Notes under the pieces: generated by a model
Told to the model about the DNA's origin: nothing
The model's database searches: none
The model's input: only the letters and a program-made list of their open reading frames with translations
In this document: positions 1-11,955 of the stretch, one piece after another
Layout of the letters: each line of letters opens with the position of its first letter
Position numbering within the stretch: the stretch's first letter is position 1
Made by a program: the position numbers and the translations under genes
Origin: Plantago major
Lineage: Eukaryota > Streptophyta > Magnoliopsida > Lamiales > Plantaginaceae
Assembly (NCBI GenBank): GCA_026545765.1
Contig: CM048844.1
Span: 21,770,237 to 21,834,236, forward strand
Direction of reading: 5' to 3'
DNA: 64,000 nt

Positions 1-740
1 GGTTTGTTTTGTTTTTTTGGTTTTGATTTGGAAGGTTGTGAGTTGTAATGTTGACTTTATGAGCATCAACTATACTCATTAGTATAATTTTGTTGAGAAT
101 CATTAAGTAAATTAATTTTTCACCGTTTAAAAAAATCCACCTCGACACCTTCGACCATTCCCGTGGGATTGGTCACGGAGCATGGTCGCCCCCGCGATCG
201 ACTGTCGATGGATTGTTCGATTTTACGATCCTAACACCACAGCCTAAGTAGGCACAGTTTAGTAGGTGTTGAACCATAAAGATGGCACTGGCCTTGATCA
301 TTTTGTCATTATAAAATTATGAGTCTTGAAACATACGAGCAATCATTTCTCTGATTTTATTGAGGAGATTGATCAGGTATGAGTCATGAGCAGAAGTGTA
401 GTGTATTTAAAGGAAAAATGAGTTGGAATGATAAGTATTTAAAGCGTCGCCCCTCCGAGTCGATGCTTGATCCTTTGGACCAACGCGATTACTCACATAC
501 TGCTTTCCAGGTAATATGTTGGCCCGCACTGTACCAACTACCAACACATATTCCTCCCCCCACTTTTCCTCACTCGTGCCCGCATCGGATACTTCTGATA
601 CATCGCACTACATGATATCATTGGACCAAAATTAACCATAGAACGGTCCAGATTTAATTTCAAACGAGGCCACCATAAAGCCCAACTTGAAATGCCTGAA
701 TTTCACCTGTGCTTCTCAAATTAGATAAACAAAACAGTAG
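1..740. other. Upstream region without a supported gene
   Basis: No coding region is supported here. A 78-codon frame at 379-615 has no recognisable domain and no plausible partner exons. The stretch just before the first gene probably holds its promoter and 5' leader, but I see no clear TATA box that would fix a start. Confidence 0.4.
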
Positions 741-854
741 CTAAGAATGTACCACCATCTGATTGTACCTAGCTTTATCAACCCTTGTTCCACTTCTAAT
801 TACCCTTCTTCTCCAGTTCGTATCACTCCCAAATTGAAATTACAGAGGGTAAGG

Positions 855-3800
855 ATGGACGGACGTGGAATTGACTCAGAGGGCCACGAGTTCAATAGCG
901 CTGAGGAGATGTGGCGTGACCAGATTGGCAACGGTGACCCTCTCAAGAAGTCTCAGTGGTATTCTCAGGGCGTTGGTTATTGGCAGGTACTGACAATCTA
1001 CTTACAAACTAGCTTTACTGTTTTGATTTTGTGTAAAGAAGCAATCTTTAGAATGTTTTGGTGCTTATTTGTTGTTGTTTGGTTGATTGGAAGAGAAGGG
1101 TGTGGAGGCTACTGTGGATGGAGTGTTGGGAGGTTATGGGCATGTAAATGAGCCTGACATTAAAGGGAGTCAGCAGTTCTTGGATTCCGTTTTCGCTGAG
1201 AGATTTCCTGATGCTGCTTCAGCTGGAAGACGTCTTGTTGCGCTTGGTAATTGTGTAGTTCTAGTCTTGTTGGTTTGTTTGTTCTTCTTTTGCTTTAGAT
1301 TAGTATAGTAATAGAGTATCAAATGCTAGTTGGGTATGTATGAGCTACGTATAGTTCGGAAACCGCTTTGTTAGTACATAAGAGTAGAAAGAGTTCAGTT
1401 ATCTGTTAGCTTGTTTAAGTTCTTGTTGAGTTAGCTCTCTTCTTAGTGATCGTAGAATTGGTAGCTAATTAACTACAATAGCGTTATAAATCACTTGGAA
1501 GTTGGACTTCAGGTTTCTATGCATCTTTTTGTACAGGAGTGGAGACGTTCTTATTTATGTTTTATGATTTTCTTTGTTTTGATCGGCATTCATGTTTTAT
1601 GACCCTTGTAGATTGTGGCTCAGGGATAGGGAGAGTCAGCAAGAACCTTCTTATTAGATATTTTAACGAGGTACATTCTTATGCATATGATATCAAATTT
1701 TTATGTTAAATCAATGTCGAAATGATGTAAAATGGGAGTGAGCATGAACCTACTTATTAGATATTTTAGTGAGGTGCATTCTTATGCACAAAGTATCCCA
1801 TTATTCCAAATCATTGTCTTTGAAACAGTGCCGACTGAAATTGAGCAAAACCTTCTTAACTATTTTAATGTGGTACTTACATTCTTATACATACCTATTT
1901 GATAAGCTATTATCCAATTCAACTACTTTTTACCTATCTCTTCCCTTTGGCTTTATCCTTTATCAATTTCTTAAATTATTCTAGCTTTATTTGGCTAAGT
2001 TCCCGAATTATGCGACTCTTCTCTCTTAAAAAACGACTTTCATAACCTTCTCATTTCCTTTGTTTTGTGTCCTTTAATCTTTCAACCAGCTCAATTGATT
2101 TTGTTAGTAATATATTGCCTGTGATTCTAGGTTGACCTTCTTGAACCTGTTTCACATTTCCTAGATGCTGCCCGCACTAATTTGGCCCCAGAAAATGTGA
2201 TGGTTACAGAGGAACACAGGGCTGTAAACTTTTTCTGTGTTCCACTTCAGGTAAGCTTGATACATGGTGTTACAATCTTTGTATTTTATCTATAAGATAG
2301 TTGCCATACTCATAATTAATAACTTTCTTGCAATCTTTAAGCAGTCGTAGTTATTTATAAAATTCTATTTCCAAGTTGAAAATTTTTGCCTCGTCTTAGT
2401 AACAGTTTAGTGAAGCTGAACTCGGTTGTTGATTCCAATTACTTAGTTATCCATAAATATTTGCAAATTATTGACATTTTGTATTGTTCGTCAATCTTTT
2501 GTGTCACTAGTGAAGTTGGTTGTAATTAAATACACTGTACCTTTGCCTATAACTTGCATATAAAAGTTCTGTGATGCAAATATAAGATACTCCTTCCGCC
2601 CCAGAGAACTTTATACATTAGGGTTGGTGCATAGTTTTAGGTGAAAATTGAAATAAATGATAACATAAAAAGGTAGCAAAAGGTATACTTTTAGTGGCAA
2701 AATGGGGAGCTTCCTTTTTTAATAAAGTATGAAGTTATGTGGGACGACTAAAAATGACAAATGTATTAAGTTCTACGGGGTAGAGGGAGTAGCATTTTAG
2801 TTTATGTAGGCAGACTGCATACATGTCATTTACATTTTCACATAATAAGTCGATCTACGATTTTATTTTCCCATAACAATTGTTATTAGAATTACTTAGC
2901 TGGTGGCAGTGGTGGAGCTAGAATTTTGGTTCTGGTAAGGCACTAACTAAAGAAGCTAAATTAATAACCGGACGGGTAAATTTTTGTAAGACTCAAAACA
3001 AAAGGGTTAACTCTTCGAGAAAACATATTTATTATAAATGGATTAAAATGGAAGAACAAAGATCATATATCTTATCTCCAGAAAAATAGATACTCACGTT
3101 TAAAATAGTTGATTATACAAAACAACACTCAATGACAAAAAATAAAATGCACACTGCTAGTACATTAGTGATTTTGTTAAAAAATTATAATGTTACTTAA
3201 AAATATCGTCCCGTCCTTGTTAAATATGGTCCGTCCACAACAGACTTTGTGGACAAAAAAACATATACATAATTTAATAGTTAAATGAGTTTTAGTTTGT
3301 TTGACTAACGATTAAAATTAAGAAAATCAGGTTAAAATATGTGTTTTTAACCAGATTTTTTAATTTTAATGGATAGACAAACAAGCACTTTATATCTAGT
3401 TGTGTATATATCTTTTCTATACAATAAAAAATGTACCATTGTTTTAATATATAGTATCATTATTTTAAGTTTCTTTCGAAGTACTATCGTAATATAACAT
3501 TTCAAACTTGTATTTCAAAGGTAAAAATCCGCTCACATTAAAAGATTATATTAGTAATTAATTAACTATCTATATCTATACTATATCCTAATCAAAGCCA
3601 ACTAGGTAGTTACTTCACCAAAATGGAAGTTACTAAGGAAAAAAAATGGTAAAATAATAAAATTCATTTCATTTATTCATTCCCCTTTCTTTTTTAATTT
3701 TTCTTTTATGTAAATTACACGTTACATTATATAAAATGGTCACGCATGTATCCGCGTGTCAATTATACTAATGTGTTTATAACTAAAGAAATTTTAAAGT

Positions 3801-4922
3801 ACAATTCTACATTTTAAGAGAAATTAAATAAGTTTAGTGACGGTGAATAAAGTTTAAAAGGTGTTGATGCTAATGGGTAAATGAAAAACTAAAAATAAAA
3901 GGGAGCAAGCAAAAGTGCAAAACAATGGAAACTGAAAATTGTGGAAGCTGGAAATCTAAACCATGCCCAAAAGGAGCTCAAAACTCGCTGACAATTCCAC
4001 TGGGAGACACTAAATATAGATTAAAATTATGGCACTTAATATTGATATCTACAAATTTAAAAAGAATAATCCGAAAACCGTTAATACGCATTTCGTAGAT
4101 GATATCCAGGTGAGGCACTTGCCTCACCTGGCCCCTACATAAATCCGCCCCTGGCTGGTGGTATGTATGATTACATAACATTGATTCTCTATGCTAGGAA
4201 TTCACTCCCGAGTCAAAAAGGTACGATGTCATCTGGGTTCAGTGGTGCATCGGTCATTTGTCCGATGATGACTTCATATCCTTCTTCAATAGAGCAAAGG
4301 TAAGAAATCTAAATTTGTTTCTACTGTACTTGAGCTCTTACTGCATGTGCGTCTAATATACCCTCTTATCCTACAGGATGGTCTAAAACCTGGGGGACTC
4401 TTTATTTTGAAGGAGAACATTGCTAGAAGTGGTAATGACTATAAAAGTCTCCAGTTGTACATTTAGATGTCTCATTCTCGAAATTTTCATGTATGAAACT
4501 AATGACTGGGGTGATTGTTACTTTAAATAACCCCCCGTTTCTTTATATATGCTAACATCATTAATATTCTTATGCTCATTGAACATGGTTTGACATATTG
4601 ATTCCTTATTATAAGGTTTTGTATTGGACAAGGAAGATAAAAGCATCACAAGATCTGATGCATACTTTAGGCAGCTTTTTAGCAAGTGTGGACTTCACAT
4701 TTATAGCCTCAAGGTAATCTGAATTGTGAATAATTTAATAACTCACATCTCGGTGTGTTAGTTTTTACTTATATGTTATAAAATTGGTTTATTCAGGACC
4801 AACAGGGATTTCCAGACGAGTTATTCGCGGTAAAGATGTATGCATTGACAACAGAGTTGCCAAAAAGGGCTAGCATTTCAAAACCCAAGCGACAAATCAA
4901 TAGGCCTGGCATCATCAGATAG
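855..4922 (+). CDS. Alpha-N-terminal protein methyltransferase (NTM1/NRMT1-like)
   Basis: The family transfers methyl groups from S-adenosylmethionine to the exposed N-terminal amine of proteins that begin X-Pro-Lys after Met removal. Eight exons with GT-AG borders join in one frame: 855-986, 1096-1246, 1612-1670, 2131-2250, 4198-4299, 4377-4431, 4616-4713, 4797-4922, giving 280 residues, close to plant homologues. Motif I of the SAM pocket is LDCGSGIGR, split across exons 2 and 3. Other family marks are GVLGGYGHV, DLLEPVSHFLDAAR, IWVQWCIGHLSDDDF and LKPGGLFILKEN. An in-frame ATG at 747 would add 36 residues rich in Ser and Pro. I prefer 855 because the conserved N-terminus starts there, but the longer form cannot be excluded. 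Intron 3 holds a tandem copy of exon 3 and intron 4 holds two DNA transposons. Family assignment is from remembered homologues. Confidence 0.9.
1630..1920 (+). repeat. Tandem, roughly 105-bp triplication of exon 3 and its donor site
   Basis: The 3' part of exon 3 with its donor site and following intron sequence (about 1630-1735) is followed directly by two diverged copies, about 1736-1841 and 1842-1920. The shared core reads like CTTATTAGATATTTTA, then GAGGT or a variant, then ACATTCTTAT. The second copy keeps a GT just after the exon-like end; the third is more degraded. The copies lie in intron 3 and are not needed for the protein frame. Confidence 0.75.
2590..2789. mobile_element. Stowaway-like (Tc1/mariner) MITE in intron 4
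   Basis: A 200-bp element is bounded by the dinucleotide TA on both sides (2588-2589 and 2790-2791). Its ends are inverted repeats, CTCCTTCCGCCCC at the left and GGGGTAGAGGGAG at the right, followed inward by matching sequence that includes TACATTA and TGTATTAAG. This fits the plant Stowaway/mariner MITE pattern of TA target sites and CTCCxTCC ends. It has no coding capacity. Confidence 0.8.
2907..4153. mobile_element. Non-autonomous hAT element in intron 4
   Basis: The element starts CAGTGGTGGAGCT and ends AAATCCGCCCCTG, whose reverse complement is CAGGGGCGGATTT. It is flanked by a perfect 8-bp duplication, GCTGGTGG, at 2899-2906 and 4154-4161. CAGxGGCGGA ends and 8-bp target duplications are typical of hAT transposons. 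The 1,247-bp interior is AT-rich and I see no transposase. It makes up most of the 1.9-kb intron 4 of the methyltransferase gene, whose splice acceptor at 4196-4197 lies 34 bp past the 3' target duplication. Confidence 0.85.
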
Positions 4923-6500
4923 AACTTGAAGATTTTCTTTATGCTTTTTCTTTTATCATTGAAAGGTGACTATACCAGAAAGCTTGTAGTGTGTGTTCGA
5001 GAGTGAGGTAATCGATTGTTATGCGATATTTAGTCTACGAAAACTTCATTTTTTAGCAGATTGTTTTTTGTATACTATTTATGTACTCAATTTATTTCAA
5101 GGGCTATGGGTTGGTCCCTTCTGTACACTGGTTTTGTGCCCTTAAAAATTGTTTGGAGTAAAGGTTATTTTTTGCCAACTCCATAGTATTGTTGTACGTA
5201 ATATATTCCTCCCAAATACAAGAAAGATGACTATTGTATAATATTTTTTTAATCCATTATCAATTGGGGGCACTATTATGTTACATGTATAGTTTTAGAC
5301 TTTAGTACAGGTGTTCGAAGATTCAATTGAAATTGAACCAGATAAATTAACAAATTCCTATTTTTACTCGATTCCCCAACTGTCATTATATGAATAAAAA
5401 ACTACTTAGACTAGAATTGGTCAAAACAAGGTTTGAATTAGTCATTGCGACAGTTGTTATTAACTGCTTCATCTTAGAAGTTAACAATTCTCAGTACTTA
5501 CCAAGAAGAATGACTTTGTGTTACTGTATTAACAGTTGTACGTAAATTAGACGAATATGAGTGCAAAATAGAAGAATACTGCATAAATTACACCAATACG
5601 AGTGCAAATTAGAGCAATACAAGTTCAACCTAATATTCGAGACCATGTTTCCGTGACAATATATCTTCATTATCAAATAGCAAGAAGAATGAATTATGAT
5701 GAGGATAACTTTGTGTTATTGGTATAACAGCTATATATACATAAATTAGACGAATACGAGTGCAAATTAGAGCAATACAATAGTGGTGTAGTTCAACTTC
5801 AACCTAATATATCTCCAATTCTCCATTGTAAACTAGCAAGGATGAATTGCAGCGCATTATAATTTCACTAGCCGTATTGCAAGAGGAGATATTAAAAATG
5901 GACCATTTGAGAGTAGAGCTCAGATCTGTTTTATAATCTGATTAACTTTCGACTAGTTTTATTATCTACTTGGACTAATTTGTACTAACATTGTACACCT
6001 AAGCTTGCATTAATTAAGGAATTAAGGTTGTCTTTAATGAACCGATTAAATTGTGAAGTAGTATCTTGCTCAAATTTCAGTTTAAGATTACAAACAATAA
6101 TTAAGAAATCAATGCATTTAGGATGGAAAAAAACCAGGTACTATTGCCAACATTTGTACATTTTCACGGTTTTCTACGACTTATGATGTTTGAGTGAGTT
6201 TGTATAGTGCAACATATAATACATGGTACGATATTTCAACGAATGATAGCCTTTTGAAAGGAAAAATTGTTTCCATTCTTGCAAAGAAGCAATTTACAAG
6301 AAATAGATACTCAACAGAATCAGAATCACAGGACCTAGGCTAGTACTATCTATGCTATGTTCCTAGGATCATGGAATACAACCAAACAACAAAATATCAG
6401 AAATGGAAAACCAAAAACACAAGTCAGCAAAACTAGTCTAGTTCAGTCTAATTATGCCTAAACAAGACAACAACAGAAACAAAAATTGTCCTGTGCTAAG
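4923..6500. repeat. Intergenic region with a duplicated segment
   Basis: This is the 3' flank of the methyltransferase gene and the 3' flank of the convergent bHLH gene. Two related stretches, about 5540-5640 and 5735-5850, share AATTAGACGAATAnGAGTGC and GCAAATTAGAGCAATAC followed by TTCAACCTAATAT, so a segment of about 100 bp has been duplicated here. No gene or identifiable transposon ends were seen. Confidence 0.5.
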
Positions 6501-7507
6501 TTAACTATCTCCAATTGGAACCAACTCCTTGATTTCCTTCATAACATGAGGCTTCTCTTTCAACATTTGATCATCACTGCTAAGTTCTTGAACGAATTTC
6601 GTTGGAACGAGGCAGTTCGCGGTCGAGTACAGCTTCTCCTGAACCAATGTAGACTCAACAAGGCAATTCAGTTCTTCAGTTTCAAATGCCTCTCCTTTCT
6701 CCTGCAGAAGTCCAGATAAAAACGTATTAGGAAAAGTACGGAAAGAATAACCGTTTCCATCGTAATCGATTAGTATCGAATTACCTGATCATAGGAGCCC
6801 ATGAGTTCAAGAATGCCAACTTGTGCTTGTAAGCATTTGATGTACTTATAAGCAGCTCCAAACATTTCAGCAGTGTTCATTCTGTGAGCACCAGGAATCA
6901 GCTTACTAAGCTCTTGAGTCTTCTCGGTGATCTTTCGTCTCCTCTGTCTCGCAGCAATGCTCTGTGCGGATAAGTTCCCGTTGCTTGTTTTTGCCTTCTT
7001 CACATTCGGTTCATAGTGACCTACATTGAAAACCGGTGGAGCAGTTGCAAAATCAGGCAATGCCGGTGGTGCAACTGTTTCCGGAGCGCAAAATTGTTGA
7101 AAACTCAAGCAAGAAGTTGGAGCAGGGTCATTGAACAGAGCATCTGCAAACATAAGGTCCTCATAATCGAACTCTTCCGGCCTTTCCCTTTTCGTTTTCG
7201 GGCAGTAGTACGGGTCGAATTGTTGGTTGAATGGAATCGGTTGTTGGGTTGGGAAAGTCGGGGCGAGAAGCTGGTTTTGAGGATTGCAGGAGGCAGGGAG
7301 AGCATTGCAGTTTTCGTCGAAGTAGAATACCTCATTCGGGTCGAAATAGTTGTCGTCGAAATAGTAATCGAAGTCGTTGTTGATACAAGAAGTTAGGAGC
7401 TGGGGAGGTAGCTGGTCTGGTTGAGGTGGAGTGAAAAAGGTGGAGAAGTCAGAGTTGTGAGGCTCAAATGGTGCTTCCCAGTTGGAGTAACAGCTCAGTG
7501 CAGCCAT
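6501..7507 (-). CDS. bHLH transcription factor, bHLH52/53-like
   Basis: Two exons, 7507-6785 and 6701-6501, encode 307 residues. The first 190 or so residues are acidic and rich in Pro, Gln, Asp and Tyr, which could be an activation region. The bHLH lies near the end of exon 1: basic region SIAARQRRRKITEKTQEL, a loop with GAHRMNTAEM, then helix 2 AAYKYIKCLQAQVGILELM. The intron falls just after SYDQ, and exon 2 gives a family-typical tail with LYSTANCLVPTKFVQEL. I recognise this arrangement from Arabidopsis bHLH52 and bHLH53. The basic region starts Ala-Ala-Arg-Gln, so the His-Glu-Arg E-box reading set is not present, and weak or atypical DNA binding is possible. The product should be nuclear. 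Confidence 0.9.
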
Positions 7508-8000
7508 TGATGATGAAAAGATTAGACCTTTATTTGAAAAGGAACAAGAAACAGAGTAATGAGTGAGTAGTTAATAATAAAAGGAGGGAAAATTGAAATG
7601 GGAAAGAAGTAAAATTAAACAGGAAAGAAGGATAAGAAGAGATGAAAGAGGAGAGATTTTACCTGAGGAAGATTCTGTGGTGTCTTTGTCTAATTGTCTT
7701 TACTAATTTTATTAACAGTTGCAAAGACAAAACAAACAGACAAACTATAAAGATAGATGGATTGAGAAAGAGAGAATAAACTTTAGAGAGAGAGGAACGT
7801 GGGAATGGCAGTTATTGGATTGGAGGGAGATAAATAGGGTCATTATTGTGAAGAAAGTAACCAACTCCTCCTAATTATCAGGTGGTAATTAGGGTTTTTA
7901 CTTCTCCTTAAAACGTTTTTAGCAACCTGTATTAGTGGCGGCTAATTACTCCTCTTCTAAACGTTACTTCACCATCAAGTTCTTTTCTTTATTATTTTTC
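7508..8000 (-). promoter_or_regulatory. Probable 5' leader and promoter of the bHLH gene
   Basis: On the minus strand a possible leader intron runs from a donor (CAG/GTAAAATC at about 7664) to an acceptor near 7530 (AAATAAAG). Further upstream CTATTTATC at about 7831-7839 could serve as a TATA-like box. Both are weak calls made from sequence shape only. Confidence 0.3.
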
Positions 8001-8936
8001 TCTTTTTTTGCCTTTTCTTTTCTGTTTTGTAGGAAAATACTTAGCTAAATTTCCATGATTTACATATGTTGTAAATAGATATGCAAATGGAAAAGAAGAA
8101 AATGGTCGGAAAAAATAATAAGGTTTTGTCCATCGTGTCAAATGTTGCGGTGCTTTAAATATTGTACCATGTGTATATGGCAATGTACAACATACCAAAG
8201 CATCAGGTAGCACAACATGCGACACGGTAGACGAAACCATTAATAGTAACAAGAAATATCTAGGAGTGAATACGTATTCTTCCCTTCATCTTTTACTTCA
8301 GAGTTGAAAAGAAAAAAACTTCTAAATTGACCTTCTTCATTCAGCTTAAAAACAGAAGCAGTAGCATCTTTAATTTGCATAATAGACAAACTTAAACTGA
8401 AAATGTACTGTTTGTCTTAAACTCTTAGCAATATGTTTTTTTAATAATAAATATCTAAATTTTTGATGTTACAATTGCATCTGTGACACATAGGACAAGA
8501 TCTCATCTCGTTAAATTCAATTTAGTGTTTTGTAGTTTGCAGTTTCATGCTAAAGTAATTCGAAAAGGTAAAAATAACAAAGATGTTCAGTGTTGGTAAA
8601 AAGTAAATTCATGTTAGATTACTGGATTACTACAATTTAATCTTGAATGGACAGTAAATTCTTTATATGGTTTACTATTTTTAACTTTGCTTGTTTTTAT
8701 GCATTTCTGTATTTGAGTTGTATATTAGTACTGGAATTTGGAAGTAGCAAGCTGGTTAATTTTGTTTGTCATGATGCTTTTGTTAGCCGTACATGGCGGA
8801 TTTCACAATGCGTACCTTTTTTCTCTTGTCTTTCTCAAATTCTCCGCCATCTTCAACACTACCAAATTCTTGAAACAACCATTCTTGTTCCATTTCTTTG
8901 GGGACTATCCTTAGCTTCAGTTTTTTACCTGCAAAC
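8001..8936. other. Intergenic region between divergent bHLH and PRUNE genes
   Basis: This AT-rich stretch separates the two divergently transcribed genes and should contain the PRUNE promoter. I see no gene, transposon ends or clear TATA box. Short frames here are not supported. Confidence 0.4.
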
Positions 8937-11900
8937 ATGAAGTCTACCTCTAATCAAAAGGTATGTATCATATGTGCATACTCTCCTTCTGTACTTCATC
9001 TTTATCGTATCATTTGCATTCGATCAGTATACGCATTGCACATTCGACGTGATTCCTGGCTTATCTATCTGTGTTATGATATCTAACCATGTAGTTTCAC
9101 TAACAATAGGAGTCGTATGTTCGTGCTCGTGACAATCCAATTTTTGAAGGAATGCGAAGAGGCGAAGCAGCAGGACTGAACAAGACAATTATCTCTGAAT
9201 TCCAAGGAAAATTCACGAACAAAATCAATAGGTCGGCTTCAGATATTGGAAGTGGAGGATCTAAGCAAATGAATGTTGACACTATAACTGAAGATGCTGC
9301 TTACATTCCGAATAGTCCTTCCTTAATAGACATTGATTTTGAACCTGTTTCAAGGTCAGCTTCGGTAAAATGGCCAATGAGTTCGTTTCCGGTAGTTCTG
9401 CCGTCTGATTCGGACATTCTTGACCCTGATGATACAATTGAATTCCCAACAGTTTTAAGCACCAATGCTAGTGAAGAGGAGGAAGAGACTTATATTAGTC
9501 CTAGCCGTGCGGTCTTGAGGTCATATAGTGTAAGCAAGAGATTGACAGATCTTTCTGATGTTCTTCTTCCTCCTTCAGCAGCATTGTTTTTCAATGGTCC
9601 ATCACCACAGATGGAGATTGTTGAATCGTGTGAGAGTATTTGTAAGCTAAATATGTATCTGAAAGCTAAAAAAGCCGATGTGAACTGTGGTGTTCCTGGA
9701 AAGTTTCTACATGCTGTAATTGGGCCTGATGTTGCCGGTAATTCAGATTTGTTATCATTTTTCTCACTTTTATTCCACTGAATATGTTTATCTGTTCTTT
9801 GAGTCTATTTTCATCAAGCTGACATAGCTTTATGTAGATTTGGGATCTGTGGCTTCGACAATCATGTACGCGTTTTATCTTCACCAGACACTGAAGAACA
9901 GCGAGTTCTGTACTGTGCCAGTCATTAACATGAAGAGGGCTGATTTAGATCGTCGTACTGATCTTCAATGGCTTTTTGATTCATGCCATGTTGACATGTC
10001 CAACTTAGTGTTCATAGACGAAGTACGTTTCACTTTCACATTTAACGAACTTAGCCAATTTCTGCACTGTGAATTTTGAATTGATGCTTCCCTCTTGATA
10101 AAATTCAACCAGATCGACTTGTTCTATTACGACTTGTTTGGGAGTCTCAAACTAGTTCTAGTGAACTGCAGTAGTATTCCATCTGCACAAGAGGTAAGAT
10201 CTCGACACAAAAGCACTAGTTCTTGTTCTAAAGCTTGTGAAAATGACAAACGTGTGCTTCGAGCAGGTACTGAAAGAGGCAATAGTTGAAGTCTTTAGCT
10301 GTACAAAGGTTCTATCTCTGTGAACTTTTTATCATTCAATGTCATGCTAAATCTATGCATCCAAAAGACTGATCGTTTGTTTTTTATATATCCTTTTGTA
10401 GTCTGATGCTTCATATCTGTGGGTCAGTTCCGTAACTGTGCAAGAGGTACTACTATACTGTTACATTCACAGCATCAATGTTCATTTTGTTGCGTGAAAC
10501 AATGAACTCATTATGCCATGTATCTTCTCATTTCAGGATGCTTCGTGTTGTACTGTTATTGCTGAGAAGTTCGTAGACCTTTCACCTCCATTACTGGCTG
10601 GGAAAGGATTCAGTAGACTTCTGGTACTGACTTTTCGACACACAGAAACAGATTAGGCTTTGTCGATCTGAAACACTACTGATACAATCTTAAGTTATGG
10701 GCCTTATGGCCTTTGAGGTTATTGCTCCTGTCATGGTTCAATGTGAAGTATTTCTCATAATGTGTGATTGCAGTTAGCAGGTATACTTCTGGATACAGGA
10801 AACCTGTCAAGTCCATTTTGTACCTCCAAAGATAATTACATGGCGACGTTATTAATCAATGGAGCTGGTCGGTTTGGGTGCAATGGACTTTACCAAATTT
10901 GTAATTATCACAACTTTACATCTGTTCATGTCATCGTAACTTAATCCAACACTTGCCTGGTGGCGAAAATTCCGATTTCACCTATTTTTGGCCTTTTCAG
11001 TGAAGCACAAATCACCAGTTGGTACATCTGCTGACCTAGAAGTTAGAGAAATTCTACTAAAGGAGTACAAGAAATGGACAGGATCAGGTATGGAAATCTA
11101 AAGAGAAAAAATTGTACTAGTTTCTGTTGTTTTCCTGTTCGTGTATTTCTAGCTTCTGTTGTTACATTGGCATGAAATATGTAGATAGTAGCAGATCAAG
11201 ATCAAAGGCAGCAAATGTTGGGATGAGTTCGATTGGAATGTCAGTCGTGCAGCTTCTGGCTCATGATCCCACTGCTTCAGTTCAAGAAATTGTACAATTC
11301 CGAAGTAATTATTCACAATGACTTTCGTGTTCAACAATATTTTGAAATGGTGACCTTAAACTCATTTCATCAACTGATATCTACTGTTTGTTAATGCTAC
11401 CACGGTTTTTTGATGCAGAGTCGGAAAAACTAGGCCTGCACTTGATTGTTTCTGGATATTATGATTCGGAGAAGAAATTCAAGGTTCTTATTTCTCATTC
11501 AACTTGTAATCTTGAATTATGGTGGTGTTCTCCAATTTTGTAGAGGATTCCTTCGATGACATTACATGATGTTCGCGTTTTAACATTTAGACTTGTAAAT
11601 CTTGTGTTCTGTTGCAATCAGCGCGAAATTCTTGTGGCTGCTGAATCTGCTGAAATGATGAGGCGCATATTGGTTTTCCTGAACCTGAAAAGTGCAGAAC
11701 TCCCACTTAAAGATCTGCATAAACCAGGTCAGCCTGTGATTCTTCTTCAACTATATACTTTGTGCAATGATCTTATTCATAGCTACATTGGTGTAATACA
11801 TTTGATGTATATTTTGGATATACGCAATGATTTTTTGGATTGGTTCGTGTAATTGTGCAGGACCGAAAGATGAGATGAGAGTGTTCGAAATCGAAAAAAT

Positions 11901-11955
11901 AACTTCCAGGAAGACCATTGAACGAATCCTGGAAGAATATACCTCCGCGAACTAG
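8937..11955 (+). CDS. PRUNE-like exopolyphosphatase/phosphodiesterase (DHH superfamily, DHHA2 domain)
   Basis: Thirteen exons join in frame: 8937-8960, 9110-9737, 9838-10022, 10113-10193, 10267-10308, 10402-10446, 10537-10623, 10774-10900, 11001-11087, 11185-11304, 11419-11483, 11622-11727, 11861-11955. The N-terminal third is Ser- and acid-rich (an EEEEE run is visible) and plant-specific. The DHH-like core begins near MYLKAKKADV and has PVINMKRADL, FIDEIDLFYYD, AGILLDTGN, and INGAGRFGCNGLYQIL. The DHHA2-like end has GMSSIGMSVVQLL, IVSGYY and TSRKTIERILEEY. Animal PRUNE hydrolyses short polyphosphates and cyclic nucleotides; plant relatives are usually labelled exopolyphosphatase. Where animal PRUNE has the LVDHH motif, this protein reads LVNCSS, so activity should not be assumed. 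The start is the first in-frame ATG of a short first exon and is less sure than the rest. Confidence 0.87.

Noticed and set aside
379-615. A 78-residue frame upstream of the methyltransferase
   Set aside because: No domain, no conserved motif that I recognise and no plausible splice partner.
3978-4181. Minus-strand frame overlapping the hAT element end
   Set aside because: It lies inside the non-coding transposon end and crosses its target duplication, so it is not a gene.
8647-9086. Short hydrophobic frames before the PRUNE gene
   Set aside because: They overlap the first small exon and intron of the PRUNE gene and show no membrane protein family resemblance.
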